This document shows positions 25,388 to 32,812 of a DNA stretch of 49,435 nt, in pieces. The stretch covers positions 1 through 49,435 of the forward strand of contig DAOPZL010000017.1 in the NCBI GenBank assembly GCA_035353395.1. The letters run 5' to 3'. The notes under the pieces were generated by a model. That model did not search any database and had not been told where the DNA came from. It saw only the letters and a program-made list of their open reading frames with translations. The first letter of the stretch is position 1. Each line of letters begins with the position of its first letter. The stretch comes from UBA1801 sp035353395 (GTDB lineage Bacteria; Acidobacteriota; Holophagae; Holophagales; Holophagaceae). Both the position numbers and the translations under genes were made by a program.

Positions 25388-25691
25388 TGCGATATCCGAA
25401 AAGGTCACCAAGGACTTTGCAGCCAGCCGGAACCTAAGGCTGGCACGGACACGACATCGGCGAGGGAGTCTCGAGTCGAGTCAAGCATAACTGCAAATGA
25501 GAAGCCGCCTCCAACAGTGTGCATGGCTTGGAGCGGGAGCGACACAGCGAATAGCAAGCGGAGCGTGGAAGAGAATGGAATCGTAAGGCTTAGGATAATT
25601 ACGACTTCATGATATGGAAAAGCAAAGGCGAGTCAAGAAAATTTTTGTTTTAGGAGATAAAAATTTTTACGATCCCAGGGATGACGACGCT
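25388..25691. other. Leader and control region of importer 2 operon
   Basis: This 304-nt non-coding region holds the minus-strand promoter and palindrome (25609-25667). The roughly 210-nt leader contains a hairpin, GCCAGCC (25422-25428) with GGCTGGC (25438-25444), close to the start codon. No known riboswitch core is recognisable. Confidence 0.6.
25609..25667 (-). promoter_or_regulatory. Promoter and AT palindrome for importer 2 operon
   Basis: On the minus strand, TTGACT (25631-25636), a 16-nt spacer and TATCAT (25609-25614). Directly upstream is an inverted repeat, AAAATTTTTGT (25638-25648) with ATAAAAATTTT (25657-25667), 8-nt loop. The layout, operator abutting TTGACT, repeats that in front of the xdh-yge operon at 8696-8753. 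Confidence 0.65.
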
Positions 25692-25925
25692 TCAGCCGCC
25701 GCCGACCATCACTGCCAGCACGACCTCGTCGCCGTCCTGGAGGGGCCGGTTGTGGGACACCTCGCTCCGGTTGACGGTCGGAAGGATGGTCGTCACGTGG
25801 TGGGGCTGGTAGCCGAGGGCCACGATCAGGTCCCGGACGGTCGCCCCCTCGGGGACCTCCTTGACGAAGTCGCGCTTCCCCTCCGTCCTCAGCAGGGACC
25901 CGTAGATGATCACCCGGATGTTCAT
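25692..25925 (-). CDS. MoaD/ThiS-like sulfur carrier protein
   Basis: A 77-aa ubiquitin-fold protein ending in VMVGGG, the C-terminal Gly-Gly tail that is adenylated and thiocarboxylated in MoaD and ThiS. EVPEGATVRDLIVALGY and NRSEVSHNRPLQDGDEV fit the family core. ATG 25925 is chosen from the domain start; upstream in-frame ATGs would add 36 unlike residues. It lies 111 nt after the xdhD-like gene, same strand. A dedicated sulfur donor for the molybdenum cofactor of the neighbouring hydroxylase is a reasonable inference; a general MoaD or ThiS role is the alternative. Confidence 0.75.
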   Translation of the reverse strand: MNIRVIIYGSLLRTEGKRDFVKEVPEGATVRDLIVALGYQPHHVTTILPTVNRSEVSHNRPLQDGDEVVLAVMVGGG

Positions 25926-26036
25926 GCGCGCATCTCTTCGGTAGGGACGCCAAGGCCGCGTCGAGGGTTCCCCCGCCATTGATGATAGCCGGAGGCCCCC
26001 GGCGGCCTCCGGCTCCCTGGGGTCATCGGCCATGGG

Positions 26037-28370
26037 TCAACGGATTTTCGAGGTTTCCTGGATGGCCCGCCAGACCTTCTCCGGCGTGAACGGCGTGGCG
26101 CGGAGGCGGGCGCCCGTCGCGTTGGCGATGGCGTTGGCGATGGCGGGCATGCCGCCGTTGATGCAGATCTCGGAGACGCTCTTGGCGCCGTAGGGCCCGG
26201 TCGCCTCGTAGCTGGGCACCAGGATGACCCGGATGGGCGGCTTGTCCCTCATGGACATGATGTGGTAGTCCGTGAGGTTCGCGTTCGTCATCCTGCCCTT
26301 GGGGTTGAAGAGGTACTCCTCGGTCAGGGCGTAGCTGATCCCGTTGAGGACGCCCCCCTCCGTCTGCCCCTCGGCGAGCGCCGGGTTGATCGCGGTGCCG
26401 CAGTCCACGGCGGCGACGTAGTCCAGGACCTTCACGGCCCCGGTCCAGGTGTCCACCTCGACCTCGGCGAAGTGGGCCGCGAAGGGCGGCGGCGACTTGT
26501 GGGTGATGTGCGAGGCCGTGTCCATGATCTGGCGCTGGTCCTTCAGGTAGAGGGAATGGAGGGCGATCTCGGAGAAGGGCAGGCGGTGCCGGCCGTCCCG
26601 GCTGGCCACGACGCCCTCCGCGGCGTCCAGGTCCTCCACGGGGACATCGAGCATCCCGGAGGCCACCTCCAGGATCTGGCGCCTGACCTTCTCGCCCGCC
26701 TTCCGGGCGGCCTCCCCGCTCAGGTAGGTGGTGCTGGAGGCGTAGGCCCCGACATCGAAGGGGGTCATGTCCGTGTCGGAGGAGTGGACGATCATCTTGT
26801 CCAGGGTGGTCCCGATGGCCTCCGCCGCGATCTGGGCCAGCACCGTGTCGCTGCCCGTGCCGAGGTCCGTCGCGCCGACCAGCAGGTTGAAGGAGCCGTC
26901 CTCGTTCATCTTGATGCTGGCGCCGCCCATGTCCACTTCGGGGATGCTGGACCCCTGCATCAGGCAGCACATGCCGAGGCCCCGCCGGTAGCGGCCGGAC
27001 TTCTCCCGCCAGGGGGTTCGCCGCTCCCAGCCGATGGCCCTGGCGCCCGCCTCGATGCAGGCGTCCAGGGCGCAGCTCCCGATGGTCATGGGCACGCCCT
27101 TCTTGCCTTCGCCGAGGGCCTCGAAGACCGGCGAACCTTCGCCCGACCGGATGTGGTTCAGCTTGCGGAAGGCGACGGGGTCCATGCCGAGGACCTCGGC
27201 CATCTCGTCCATCAGGCTTTCCACGGCGAAGAAGGCCTGGGTGGCGCCGAAGCCCCGGTAGGCCCCGCAGACGGGCAGGTTGGTGTAGGCGACCTTGCCC
27301 TCGAAGGCGACGTTGTCCGCGCGGTAGAGGGGGAGCACCTTGCTGCCGCAGCAGCCGATGACCGTCAGGCCGTGCCCGCCGTAGGCGCCGGTGTTGGAGG
27401 TCGCCTCCATGCCGAAGGCGGTGATGCGGCCGTCCCGCTTGACGCCCATGCGCAGGCGGATCCGGATGGGATGGCGGGTCCGCCCCGTGCGGAAGTGCTC
27501 TTCGCGGGTGAGCTCCCAGAAGACCGGCCGGCCTGTGCGCAGGGCGAGGAGCGCGACCACGTCCTCCAGCAGCATCTCCTGCTTGCAGCCGAAGCCGCCC
27601 CCGATGCGGGGCTTGACCACGCGGATCCGCTGCACGGGGATCTGGAGGCACTGGGCCACGATGCGGCGGCAGTGGAAGGGGACCTGGGTGCTGGTCGTGA
27701 TGACGATGCGGCCCCGGGCGTCGATCTGCGCCAGCGACACGTAGGTCTCCAGGGGGGTGTGCGAGGCGTAGTGCGTCTCGAAGGTGCGGTCGAACCGGAA
27801 GTCGGCCTCGGCCAGGCCCCGCGCGAGGCTGCCCACTTCCATGTCGAGGTGGGCCACGAGGTTCCTGCCGGGCTCGTAGGGCACGGGAATGGGGATCGAG
27901 AGATCGGGCTCGTCGTGGATGACGGGAGCGCCCTCCGCGAGGGCTTCGTCCGCGGAAAACACGGGCTTCAGGAGCTCGTACTCGACCCTGATGGCCTTGA
28001 CCGCGGCCTCGGCCTGCTCGCGGGTCTCGGCGGCCACGGCCGCCACCCGGTCGCCCACGTAGCGGACCTTGGTGTCGAACATGAAGGTGTCGTAGGGCGA
28101 GGGCTCGGGATAGCCCTGCCCGGCGGTGCAGTGCGCCACGCGGGGCACGTTCCCGTGGTGGAGGACCGCCTTCACGCCAGGCATCCTCTCCGCCGCGCGG
28201 GTGTCGATGGAGACGATCCGGGCGTGGGCGTGGGGGCTCCAGAGCATCTTCACCCAGAGGGCGTCCGCGGGCTTGAGGTCCGCGACGTAGGACGGCCTGC
28301 CGAGGGCCAGGGACAGGGCGTCGATCTTGACGGCGGACTTGTTGACGACCTTCAGGTCTCCCGGGTTCAC
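26037..28370 (-). CDS. xdhD: XdhD-like molybdopterin-binding subunit of a second purine hydroxylase
   Basis: A 777-aa molybdenum hydroxylase large subunit distinct from the one at 6278-8518. Segments such as ADALWVKMLWSPHAHARI, GGFGCKQEMLLEDV, LTREEHFRTGRTRH and GPYGAKSVSEI recall E. coli XdhD, though the E. coli protein carries an N-terminal ferredoxin-like part that here is a separate gene. GAYRGFGATQ and ATDLGTGSDTV are cofactor loops, and the catalytic glutamate is about E734. Start GTG 28370 overlaps the 2Fe-2S stop (GTGA) with GGAGG 6 nt upstream. In E. coli, XdhD lies in the ygf part of the purine/urate cluster. A reductive or dehydrogenating purine step is inferred. Confidence 0.88.
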   Translation of the reverse strand: MNPGDLKVVNKSAVKIDALSLALGRPSYVADLKPADALWVKMLWSPHAHARIVSIDTRAAERMPGVKAVLHHGNVPRVAHCTAGQGYPEPSPYDTFMFDTKVRYVGDRVAAVAAETREQAEAAVKAIRVEYELLKPVFSADEALAEGAPVIHDEPDLSIPIPVPYEPGRNLVAHLDMEVGSLARGLAEADFRFDRTFETHYASHTPLETYVSLAQIDARGRIVITTSTQVPFHCRRIVAQCLQIPVQRIRVVKPRIGGGFGCKQEMLLEDVVALLALRTGRPVFWELTREEHFRTGRTRHPIRIRLRMGVKRDGRITAFGMEATSNTGAYGGHGLTVIGCCGSKVLPLYRADNVAFEGKVAYTNLPVCGAYRGFGATQAFFAVESLMDEMAEVLGMDPVAFRKLNHIRSGEGSPVFEALGEGKKGVPMTIGSCALDACIEAGARAIGWERRTPWREKSGRYRRGLGMCCLMQGSSIPEVDMGGASIKMNEDGSFNLLVGATDLGTGSDTVLAQIAAEAIGTTLDKMIVHSSDTDMTPFDVGAYASSTTYLSGEAARKAGEKVRRQILEVASGMLDVPVEDLDAAEGVVASRDGRHRLPFSEIALHSLYLKDQRQIMDTASHITHKSPPPFAAHFAEVEVDTWTGAVKVLDYVAAVDCGTAINPALAEGQTEGGVLNGISYALTEEYLFNPKGRMTNANLTDYHIMSMRDKPPIRVILVPSYEATGPYGAKSVSEICINGGMPAIANAIANATGARLRATPFTPEKVWRAIQETSKIR

Positions 28371-28843
28371 CTGGCACCTCCCGCGGCGATGACCCTGCGG
28401 AGGGCCGCTTCGATCTTCTCGTAGCCCGTGCAGCGGCAAAGATTGCCGTCCATGTGGACCTTGAGCTCCTCGTCGGAGGGGTGCGGATTCCCGGCCAGCA
28501 GGGCCTTGGCGGACAGCACCATGCCGGGCGTGCAGAAGCCGCACTGGACCGCGCCACCTTCGACCAGGGCCTTCTGGATGGGGTGGGGATGGTCGAAGCC
28601 GCCGATCCCCTCGATGGTTTCGACGGAGCGCCCCTCGGCCTGGAAGGCGTAGAGCAGGCAGGCGTAGACGGCCCGGCCGTCCAGGATCACGGTGCAGGCG
28701 CCGCAGGAGCCGGTGCCGCAGCCGTGCTTGGCGCCCGTCAGGCCCTCGCGGCGCAGCACCTCCAGGAGCTTGTCGTCGGGGGAAACGAGGAATTCCCTGG
28801 GCTCGCCGTTCAGGGTGAAGCGGATCTCGTGCAGGGGCTTCAT
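28367..28843 (-). CDS. [2Fe-2S] subunit of the XdhD-like hydroxylase
   Basis: A 158-aa two-cluster iron-sulfur subunit: HGCGTGSCGACTVILDG with a downstream YACLL cysteine for the plant-type cluster, then QCGFCTPGMVL and GNLCRCTGYEKI for the helical cluster. ATG 28843 has AAGGAG 7 nt upstream. It lies 2 nt after the FAD subunit stop and overlaps the xdhD-like gene by 4 nt, so the three are one transcription unit. Confidence 0.95.
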   Translation of the reverse strand: MKPLHEIRFTLNGEPREFLVSPDDKLLEVLRREGLTGAKHGCGTGSCGACTVILDGRAVYACLLYAFQAEGRSVETIEGIGGFDHPHPIQKALVEGGAVQCGFCTPGMVLSAKALLAGNPHPSDEELKVHMDGNLCRCTGYEKIEAALRRVIAAGGAR

Positions 28844-28845
28844 GG

Positions 28846-29682
28846 TCACGCTCCTTCCGCCTGCCGCAGGGCCGCGGCCAGGACGTCGGCGAGCACGACG
28901 CGGCCCAGGTGCGCCGCGTACGCGTCCGACATGCCCTCCTTGCCTTTCCACGCGAGGCCGCTGGCGCCCGTCGCCACGGCCTCCTCGATCCGCGCGTCGC
29001 CGGCGGGACGGCCCTCCAGGGCCGCCTCGACCCTAGGCAGCCGGGCGGGCAGGGAGATGGCCGCCCCCGCCGCCAGCCGGACCTCGGCGATGCGGCCCGC
29101 CTTCACGGCGACCCGTGCGGCGGCGGTCATCAGGCTGAAGCCGGCGTTCAGGCGGACTTCCTTGTGGTAGGCGAAGCCCTGGTGCCGCTTCAGGGCGGGA
29201 ACCTCGACGCGCGTCAGGAGATGCCCCGCCTCGAACAGCCGGAAGGGCTGGCCGTCGAAGTAGACATCCGCCGGGTAGGCCTTCTCCCGGACGCCCTCGA
29301 TGCACAGGGTGGCGTCCAGCGCCAGCAGGGCCACCGGGAAGTCGTTCCAGGGGAAGACCCGCACGAGGTTGCCGCCGAGGGTGGAGACGTTGCGGATCTG
29401 CTGGGTGGAGGTGTGCCGCGCCACCTGGTCGAGGACCCAGCCGGGGCCCTGGTCGCGCATCAGCTCGTCGAGGGTCGTGGTGGCTCCGACATGGAAGACG
29501 CCGCCCTTCCTCCGGATGCCCGACAGGTCGAGCCGGGAGAGGTCCACGGCCGTCTTCCCGCTGACGGCGAGGAAGTGCAGGCTCGTGCCCCCGGCCATCG
29601 CGAACCCCTTCTCCCCGAGCCGCTTCAGGGCCGATTTCGCCGACGGCACGTCCTCAGGGATCAGGAAGGCTTCCAGTTTCAT
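28846..29682 (-). CDS. FAD-binding subunit of the XdhD-like hydroxylase (YgfM-like)
   Basis: A 278-aa FAD subunit. GFAMAGGTSLHFLAV near residue 35 and STQQIRNVSTLGGNLVRVF near 105 are the two FAD contacts. The C-terminal domain has YHKEVRLNAGFSLMTAAARV. It is shorter and more divergent than the XdhB at 4713-5600 and comparable in size to E. coli YgfM, which also accompanies XdhD. GGAG lies 6 nt before ATG 29682; the long in-frame upstream extension is not like the family. First gene of the FAD/2Fe-2S/XdhD/MoaD-like unit. Confidence 0.9.
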   Translation of the reverse strand: MKLEAFLIPEDVPSAKSALKRLGEKGFAMAGGTSLHFLAVSGKTAVDLSRLDLSGIRRKGGVFHVGATTTLDELMRDQGPGWVLDQVARHTSTQQIRNVSTLGGNLVRVFPWNDFPVALLALDATLCIEGVREKAYPADVYFDGQPFRLFEAGHLLTRVEVPALKRHQGFAYHKEVRLNAGFSLMTAAARVAVKAGRIAEVRLAAGAAISLPARLPRVEAALEGRPAGDARIEEAVATGASGLAWKGKEGMSDAYAAHLGRVVLADVLAAALRQAEGA

Positions 29683-29783
29683 GTCTTGCTCCGCGGCTAC
29701 GAACATTGGATGCCTTCCGGCACGTTTCGTTGGGCGCGGAGACGGGAAGATGCGGATCCAGCCTGGAACCCTGGTTGCCCCGC

Positions 29784-30077
29784 TCAGGGCGCGGGCGGGA
29801 GGTCGTTCTTCGGATCCGCTTCCAGGCCGGCGGCTGGACGAGCCCTCTCCTGGGCGAGCCGGTCCAGGGCGAGGCCGACGAGGTAGACGCAGAAGGCCTC
29901 GCCGACCAGGTTCAGCGTCAGGAAGAACAATCCGGCGGCGAAGAGCAGGACGAAGGCGCCGTTGCAGACCCACTTCATGTATCTGGTGAACCTGGGCGCC
30001 ATGATGCCGAGGAACACCAGGTTGGTGACCAGCAGGAGGGTGATCAGGGCCAGGGTCAGCTGCGTGCGCGGGCTCAT
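29784..30077 (-). CDS. Small membrane protein, unknown function
   Basis: A 97-aa protein with hydrophobic segments at about residues 7-27 and 38-68 (probably two or three helices) and a charged, proline-rich C-terminal tail. I do not recognise the family. GGAG lies 6 nt before ATG 30077. The ATG overlaps the stop of the ThyX-like gene (ATGA), so the two are translationally coupled. Confidence 0.75.
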   Translation of the reverse strand: MSPRTQLTLALITLLLVTNLVFLGIMAPRFTRYMKWVCNGAFVLLFAAGLFFLTLNLVGEAFCVYLVGLALDRLAQERARPAAGLEADPKNDLPPAP

Positions 30078-30658
30078 GGTTCGCTCCGGGCAGGGGTGGG
30101 GACGGTCGCGGCGTCGCGGTAGCGCGCCAGGGCTTCCTGGAACGCCCCGGTCCGGCTGTAGCCGCACGGCTTCAGTTCCGGGCAGAAGCCGCGGTAGACG
30201 CACTCCGGGACGCAGGCGCCGCCCAGCTCCGGCTCGCGTTCCCGGAGCCGGGCGAGGAGCGCCTCCCAGGCCTCGCGGGTCTCGGGGGAGGCCTGCCGGC
30301 AGAGGCGCTTGCGGGAGATGTTGATGACGGCCTGCGCGTCCGCGAGGCACTCGTGGCTGACCAGGGCCGACTGCGGCAGGGTGTCGCGGTCCTGGCGCGT
30401 GCGGTCCGAGCGCTGCGTGCTCACGAAGTGCTCGATGCCGATCTTGTGGCGGACGTAGTGGACGCTCACCCAGTACTTCAGGTCCTCCCACTTCCAGCGC
30501 AGGAGCAGCTGCCTGATCGGCGAGTGCTCCGCGAGCAGCAGCCGTCGTTTCCAGGCCCCGGCTGGCTCGCCCTCGCCCGCGTCCAGGCCGATCGTCGTCC
30601 GGGCGGCGTCGGCCACTTCTCGCCAGGAAGTCATCGTCTCCACGAACTTGACGCGCAT
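30074..30658 (-). CDS. ThyX-like protein (flavin-dependent thymidylate synthase family) with altered signature
   Basis: A 194-aa protein. AEHSPIRQLLLRWKW (43-57) and WVSVHYVRHKIGIEHF (63-78) resemble ThyX. The canonical RHRxxSxNExSxR motif is replaced by a stretch from R70 to R86 (RHKIGIEHFVSTQRSDR), where the serine that positions dUMP is not at its usual place. NISRKRLC and a C-terminal cysteine set (CVPECVYRGFCPELKPC, spaced x3, x5, x5) are also present. I recall similar proteins in clostridia and phages. Whether it makes dTMP is uncertain; another flavin- or metal-dependent role is possible. It is followed by a coupled small membrane protein. Confidence 0.72.
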   Translation of the reverse strand: MRVKFVETMTSWREVADAARTTIGLDAGEGEPAGAWKRRLLLAEHSPIRQLLLRWKWEDLKYWVSVHYVRHKIGIEHFVSTQRSDRTRQDRDTLPQSALVSHECLADAQAVINISRKRLCRQASPETREAWEALLARLREREPELGGACVPECVYRGFCPELKPCGYSRTGAFQEALARYRDAATVPTPARSEP

Positions 30659-30677
30659 CGGATCCTCGGAACGGGTG

Positions 30678-31256
30678 TCAGGGCAGCCGTTCCAGGATGA
30701 CCTCCCAGACGACCTTGGGCCTGGAATATCTTTCGACGACCTGCTCCTCGGTGGAAAGGGCCCGCCAGCCCTCGCGGAAGAGGGCTTCGACCGCGGGGCG
30801 GTCGAAGAACCGCTTCGGGACTCCGTCCACCAGGTAGTAGTTCTCCGCGATGCGGGGATGCCCGCTGGCGCCGAAGTGGTGGTCCCGGGTGGAGTTCAGG
30901 CGGCACAGCAGGAGGCCGCCCGGGGGCAGGACCGCGCGGATCCGCGCCGCCAGGGCCAGGGTCTCGGCCCAGTCGAAGTAGTGGAGCGACAGGCTCGCCA
31001 GGACCACGCCGGCCGCGGAGACCGGGAAGGGATCGCGGAGGTCCTGGACGTGGAAGTCGGCGCCCGGGACCGCCGCGCGGGCGCGTCCGACCGCCTCGGG
31101 CGAGAGGTCGAGGGCGACGACGGAGAGGCCCGCCTCGACCAGCGTGCGCGTGTCCCGCCCCTCGCCGCAGCCCAGCTCCAGGACGGGGGCGCCGTCCGCG
31201 CGCTCGCGCACGGCCGGGAGCCAGCGGTCCAGCCAGGGATCGGGACAGGGGGACAT
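30678..31256 (-). CDS. Class I SAM-dependent methyltransferase
   Basis: A 192-aa Rossmann methyltransferase. Motif I VLELGCGEGRDTRTL near residue 27 binds SAM, and VVALDLSPEAVGRA follows. VVLASLSLHYFDWAE is motif IV, and LPPGGLLLCRLNS the post-motif strand. GAGG lies 5 nt before ATG 31256. The substrate is unknown. It lies 11 nt after the GNAT gene on the same strand. Confidence 0.85.
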   Translation of the reverse strand: MSPCPDPWLDRWLPAVRERADGAPVLELGCGEGRDTRTLVEAGLSVVALDLSPEAVGRARAAVPGADFHVQDLRDPFPVSAAGVVLASLSLHYFDWAETLALAARIRAVLPPGGLLLCRLNSTRDHHFGASGHPRIAENYYLVDGVPKRFFDRPAVEALFREGWRALSTEEQVVERYSRPKVVWEVILERLP

Positions 31257-31267
31257 GGGCACCTCGC

Positions 31268-31726
31268 TCAGGCCTTGCCGGAACCGGGAACCGCGGATTC
31301 CAGGTCGCGGATGATGTAGACGTCGTAGTCGCCGAGGTAGCCGAAGCCCTGCCCCTTGTAGAGGGCGAGGGCCGCCGCGTTCTCCCGGTGGACCTCCAGC
31401 TTGATCTGCATCCCCACCTGCCTGGCCCGGTCCAGGCTGGCGCGGAGCAGGGCGTGGCCGAGGCCCTGCCCCTGGCGGTCGGGGGCGATGCCGAAGTGGT
31501 GCAGGTACTGCCGGCGGCCGTCGTGGGTGATCCAGGAGGTGCCCAGGAGCCTGCCTCCGGACGCCTCCTCCATGACCAGGAAGATCCCGCCGCAGGCCAA
31601 GGTCCGCGCCACGACGGCCGCGTCGTCCCCGCGGTTGGCGCCCCCCATGCCGGTGAGCGACCAGATGCGGAGCACCTCCGGGAAGTCGTCCTCGCGGTAG
31701 TCGCGGATGCGGAAGCCGGTGTCCAT
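31268..31726 (-). CDS. GNAT family N-acetyltransferase
   Basis: A 152-aa GCN5-type acetyltransferase. IAPDRQGQGLGHALL is the acetyl-CoA pyrophosphate loop (Q/RxxGxG/A), and LEVHRENAAALALYKGQGF is the C-terminal motif B. GGAGG lies 7 nt before ATG 31726. The arrangement is like RimI-type enzymes, but the substrate cannot be predicted. Confidence 0.88.
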   Translation of the reverse strand: MDTGFRIRDYREDDFPEVLRIWSLTGMGGANRGDDAAVVARTLACGGIFLVMEEASGGRLLGTSWITHDGRRQYLHHFGIAPDRQGQGLGHALLRASLDRARQVGMQIKLEVHRENAAALALYKGQGFGYLGDYDVYIIRDLESAVPGSGKA

Positions 31727-31761
31727 GCCTGATCCTCCCTTTATCGTCACATGCCCGGGCA

Positions 31762-32304
31762 TCAGAGGAGCCCCCTGAGGCGCAGGAGGCCGAAGGCCGC
31801 CACCGTGGTGGCGTCCTGGATGACTCCGCGGCCGATCATCCGCTCGAACTCGGCCAGGGGAAAGGCCCTGGAGACGAGCCCCTGCTCCTCGGGGTCGAGC
31901 CGCGTGCCGCGCTGCTCCAGGTCCGTGGCGAAGAAAATGTCGTAGCCCTGGCTCGAGTAGCCGCAGGCGAGCAGGAGGCGCCCCACGTGAGTCATGGCGC
32001 GGGCCGTCAGGCCCGTCTCCTCGCGCAGCTCGGCCGCGGCCAGGACCAGGGGGTCGGTGCCGCTCTGCTCCCAGGACCCCTGGGGGAGCTCCCAGAGGCG
32101 CGCCCCCACGGGATACCGGTACTGCTCGACCAGGTGGACGCAGCCGTCCTCCACGGCCGCGATGACCGCGAAATCCGGCTTCTCCACGACGCCGTAGATC
32201 CCCGGGGAGCCGTCGGCGCGGAGGATACGGTCCTCGCGCACGCGCATCCACCGGTTCTGGTAGACCACCTCGCTGGAGGTCCTGGCGATCTCTGGGGTCG
32301 GCAA
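31762..32304 (-). CDS. Nudix hydrolase, ADP-ribose pyrophosphatase-like
   Basis: A 180-aa Nudix protein. The Nudix box core AAAELREETGL, preceded by LWELPQGSWE, is clear although the usual first box Arg is Ala. VVEKPDFAVIAAVEDG and EQYRYPVGARLWELP match ADP-ribose/sugar-nucleotide pyrophosphatases. It begins with TTG 32304, supported by GGAGG 6 nt upstream; no better start is near. Likely housecleaning of nucleoside diphosphate derivatives. Confidence 0.85.
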   Translation of the reverse strand: MPTPEIARTSSEVVYQNRWMRVREDRILRADGSPGIYGVVEKPDFAVIAAVEDGCVHLVEQYRYPVGARLWELPQGSWEQSGTDPLVLAAAELREETGLTARAMTHVGRLLLACGYSSQGYDIFFATDLEQRGTRLDPEEQGLVSRAFPLAEFERMIGRGVIQDATTVAAFGLLRLRGLL

Positions 32305-32325
32305 GCGGAGCCTCCTCGCCGAAGC

Positions 32326-32628
32326 TCAGCCCACGCGGACCGGGTTCGCGCAGTCCTGCCCCACCACCGTGTTCCAGGGCTTGACGCTCCAGCGCACGGC
32401 GACGCCGTTGAGGACGTAGGGATCGACCCGGGCGAAGGCGGCGGGGATCTCGGGCGAATCGCACTTGAACAGGAGGACCGAGCTTTCCACGGGATCGCCC
32501 AAGGCCCCTCCGAGGACCAGCTCGCCCCGCTCGACCGCCGCCCAGGCCGCCTTGAGATGGGCGTCCCGGAACGCGGCGCGGCGGGTCATGTAGTCGGGCG
32601 CCACTTCGTAGATCAGCAGGTAGTGCAT
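32326..32628 (-). CDS. YciI-like protein
   Basis: A 100-aa protein of the YciI family (ferredoxin-like fold): MHYLLIYEVAPDYMTRRAAF, ELVLGGALGDPVESSVLLF and FARVDPYVLNGVAVRWSVKPW, with the family's conserved His-Asp pair region. GGAGG lies 6 nt before the ATG. Family members are mostly uncharacterised. It is 21 nt upstream of the Nudix gene on the same strand and divergent from recC. Confidence 0.87.
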   Translation of the reverse strand: MHYLLIYEVAPDYMTRRAAFRDAHLKAAWAAVERGELVLGGALGDPVESSVLLFKCDSPEIPAAFARVDPYVLNGVAVRWSVKPWNTVVGQDCANPVRVG

Positions 32629-32812
32629 GGGGGACCTCCGCGGGAAGGGATGTCACCCGCAGTCTACCGGCAAGCGGCCCGCGGCGCGATCCGGGGCGGG
32701 CGGCGGGGTTCCCGATCCGGCCGATTCTGCGATCCTGGGAGGGACATTCCTTGTCGAGCGGCCGGTGCGAACCTTCCACCGGCGGGCCGGGTGCCCGAAC
32801 CCCTGGACTCCC

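Noticed and set aside
25595..25640. GATATGG near 25611, resembling part of the purine riboswitch core
   Set aside because: The remaining conserved parts (GTTTCTACC loop and flanking stems) are absent, and the segment lies on the strand opposite the downstream importer operon.
28371..28544. N-terminal extension of the XdhD-like subunit to an upstream start
   Set aside because: The extension overlaps the 2Fe-2S gene in another frame and is Arg/Gly/His-rich shadow; GTG 28370 has a GGAGG at 6 nt.
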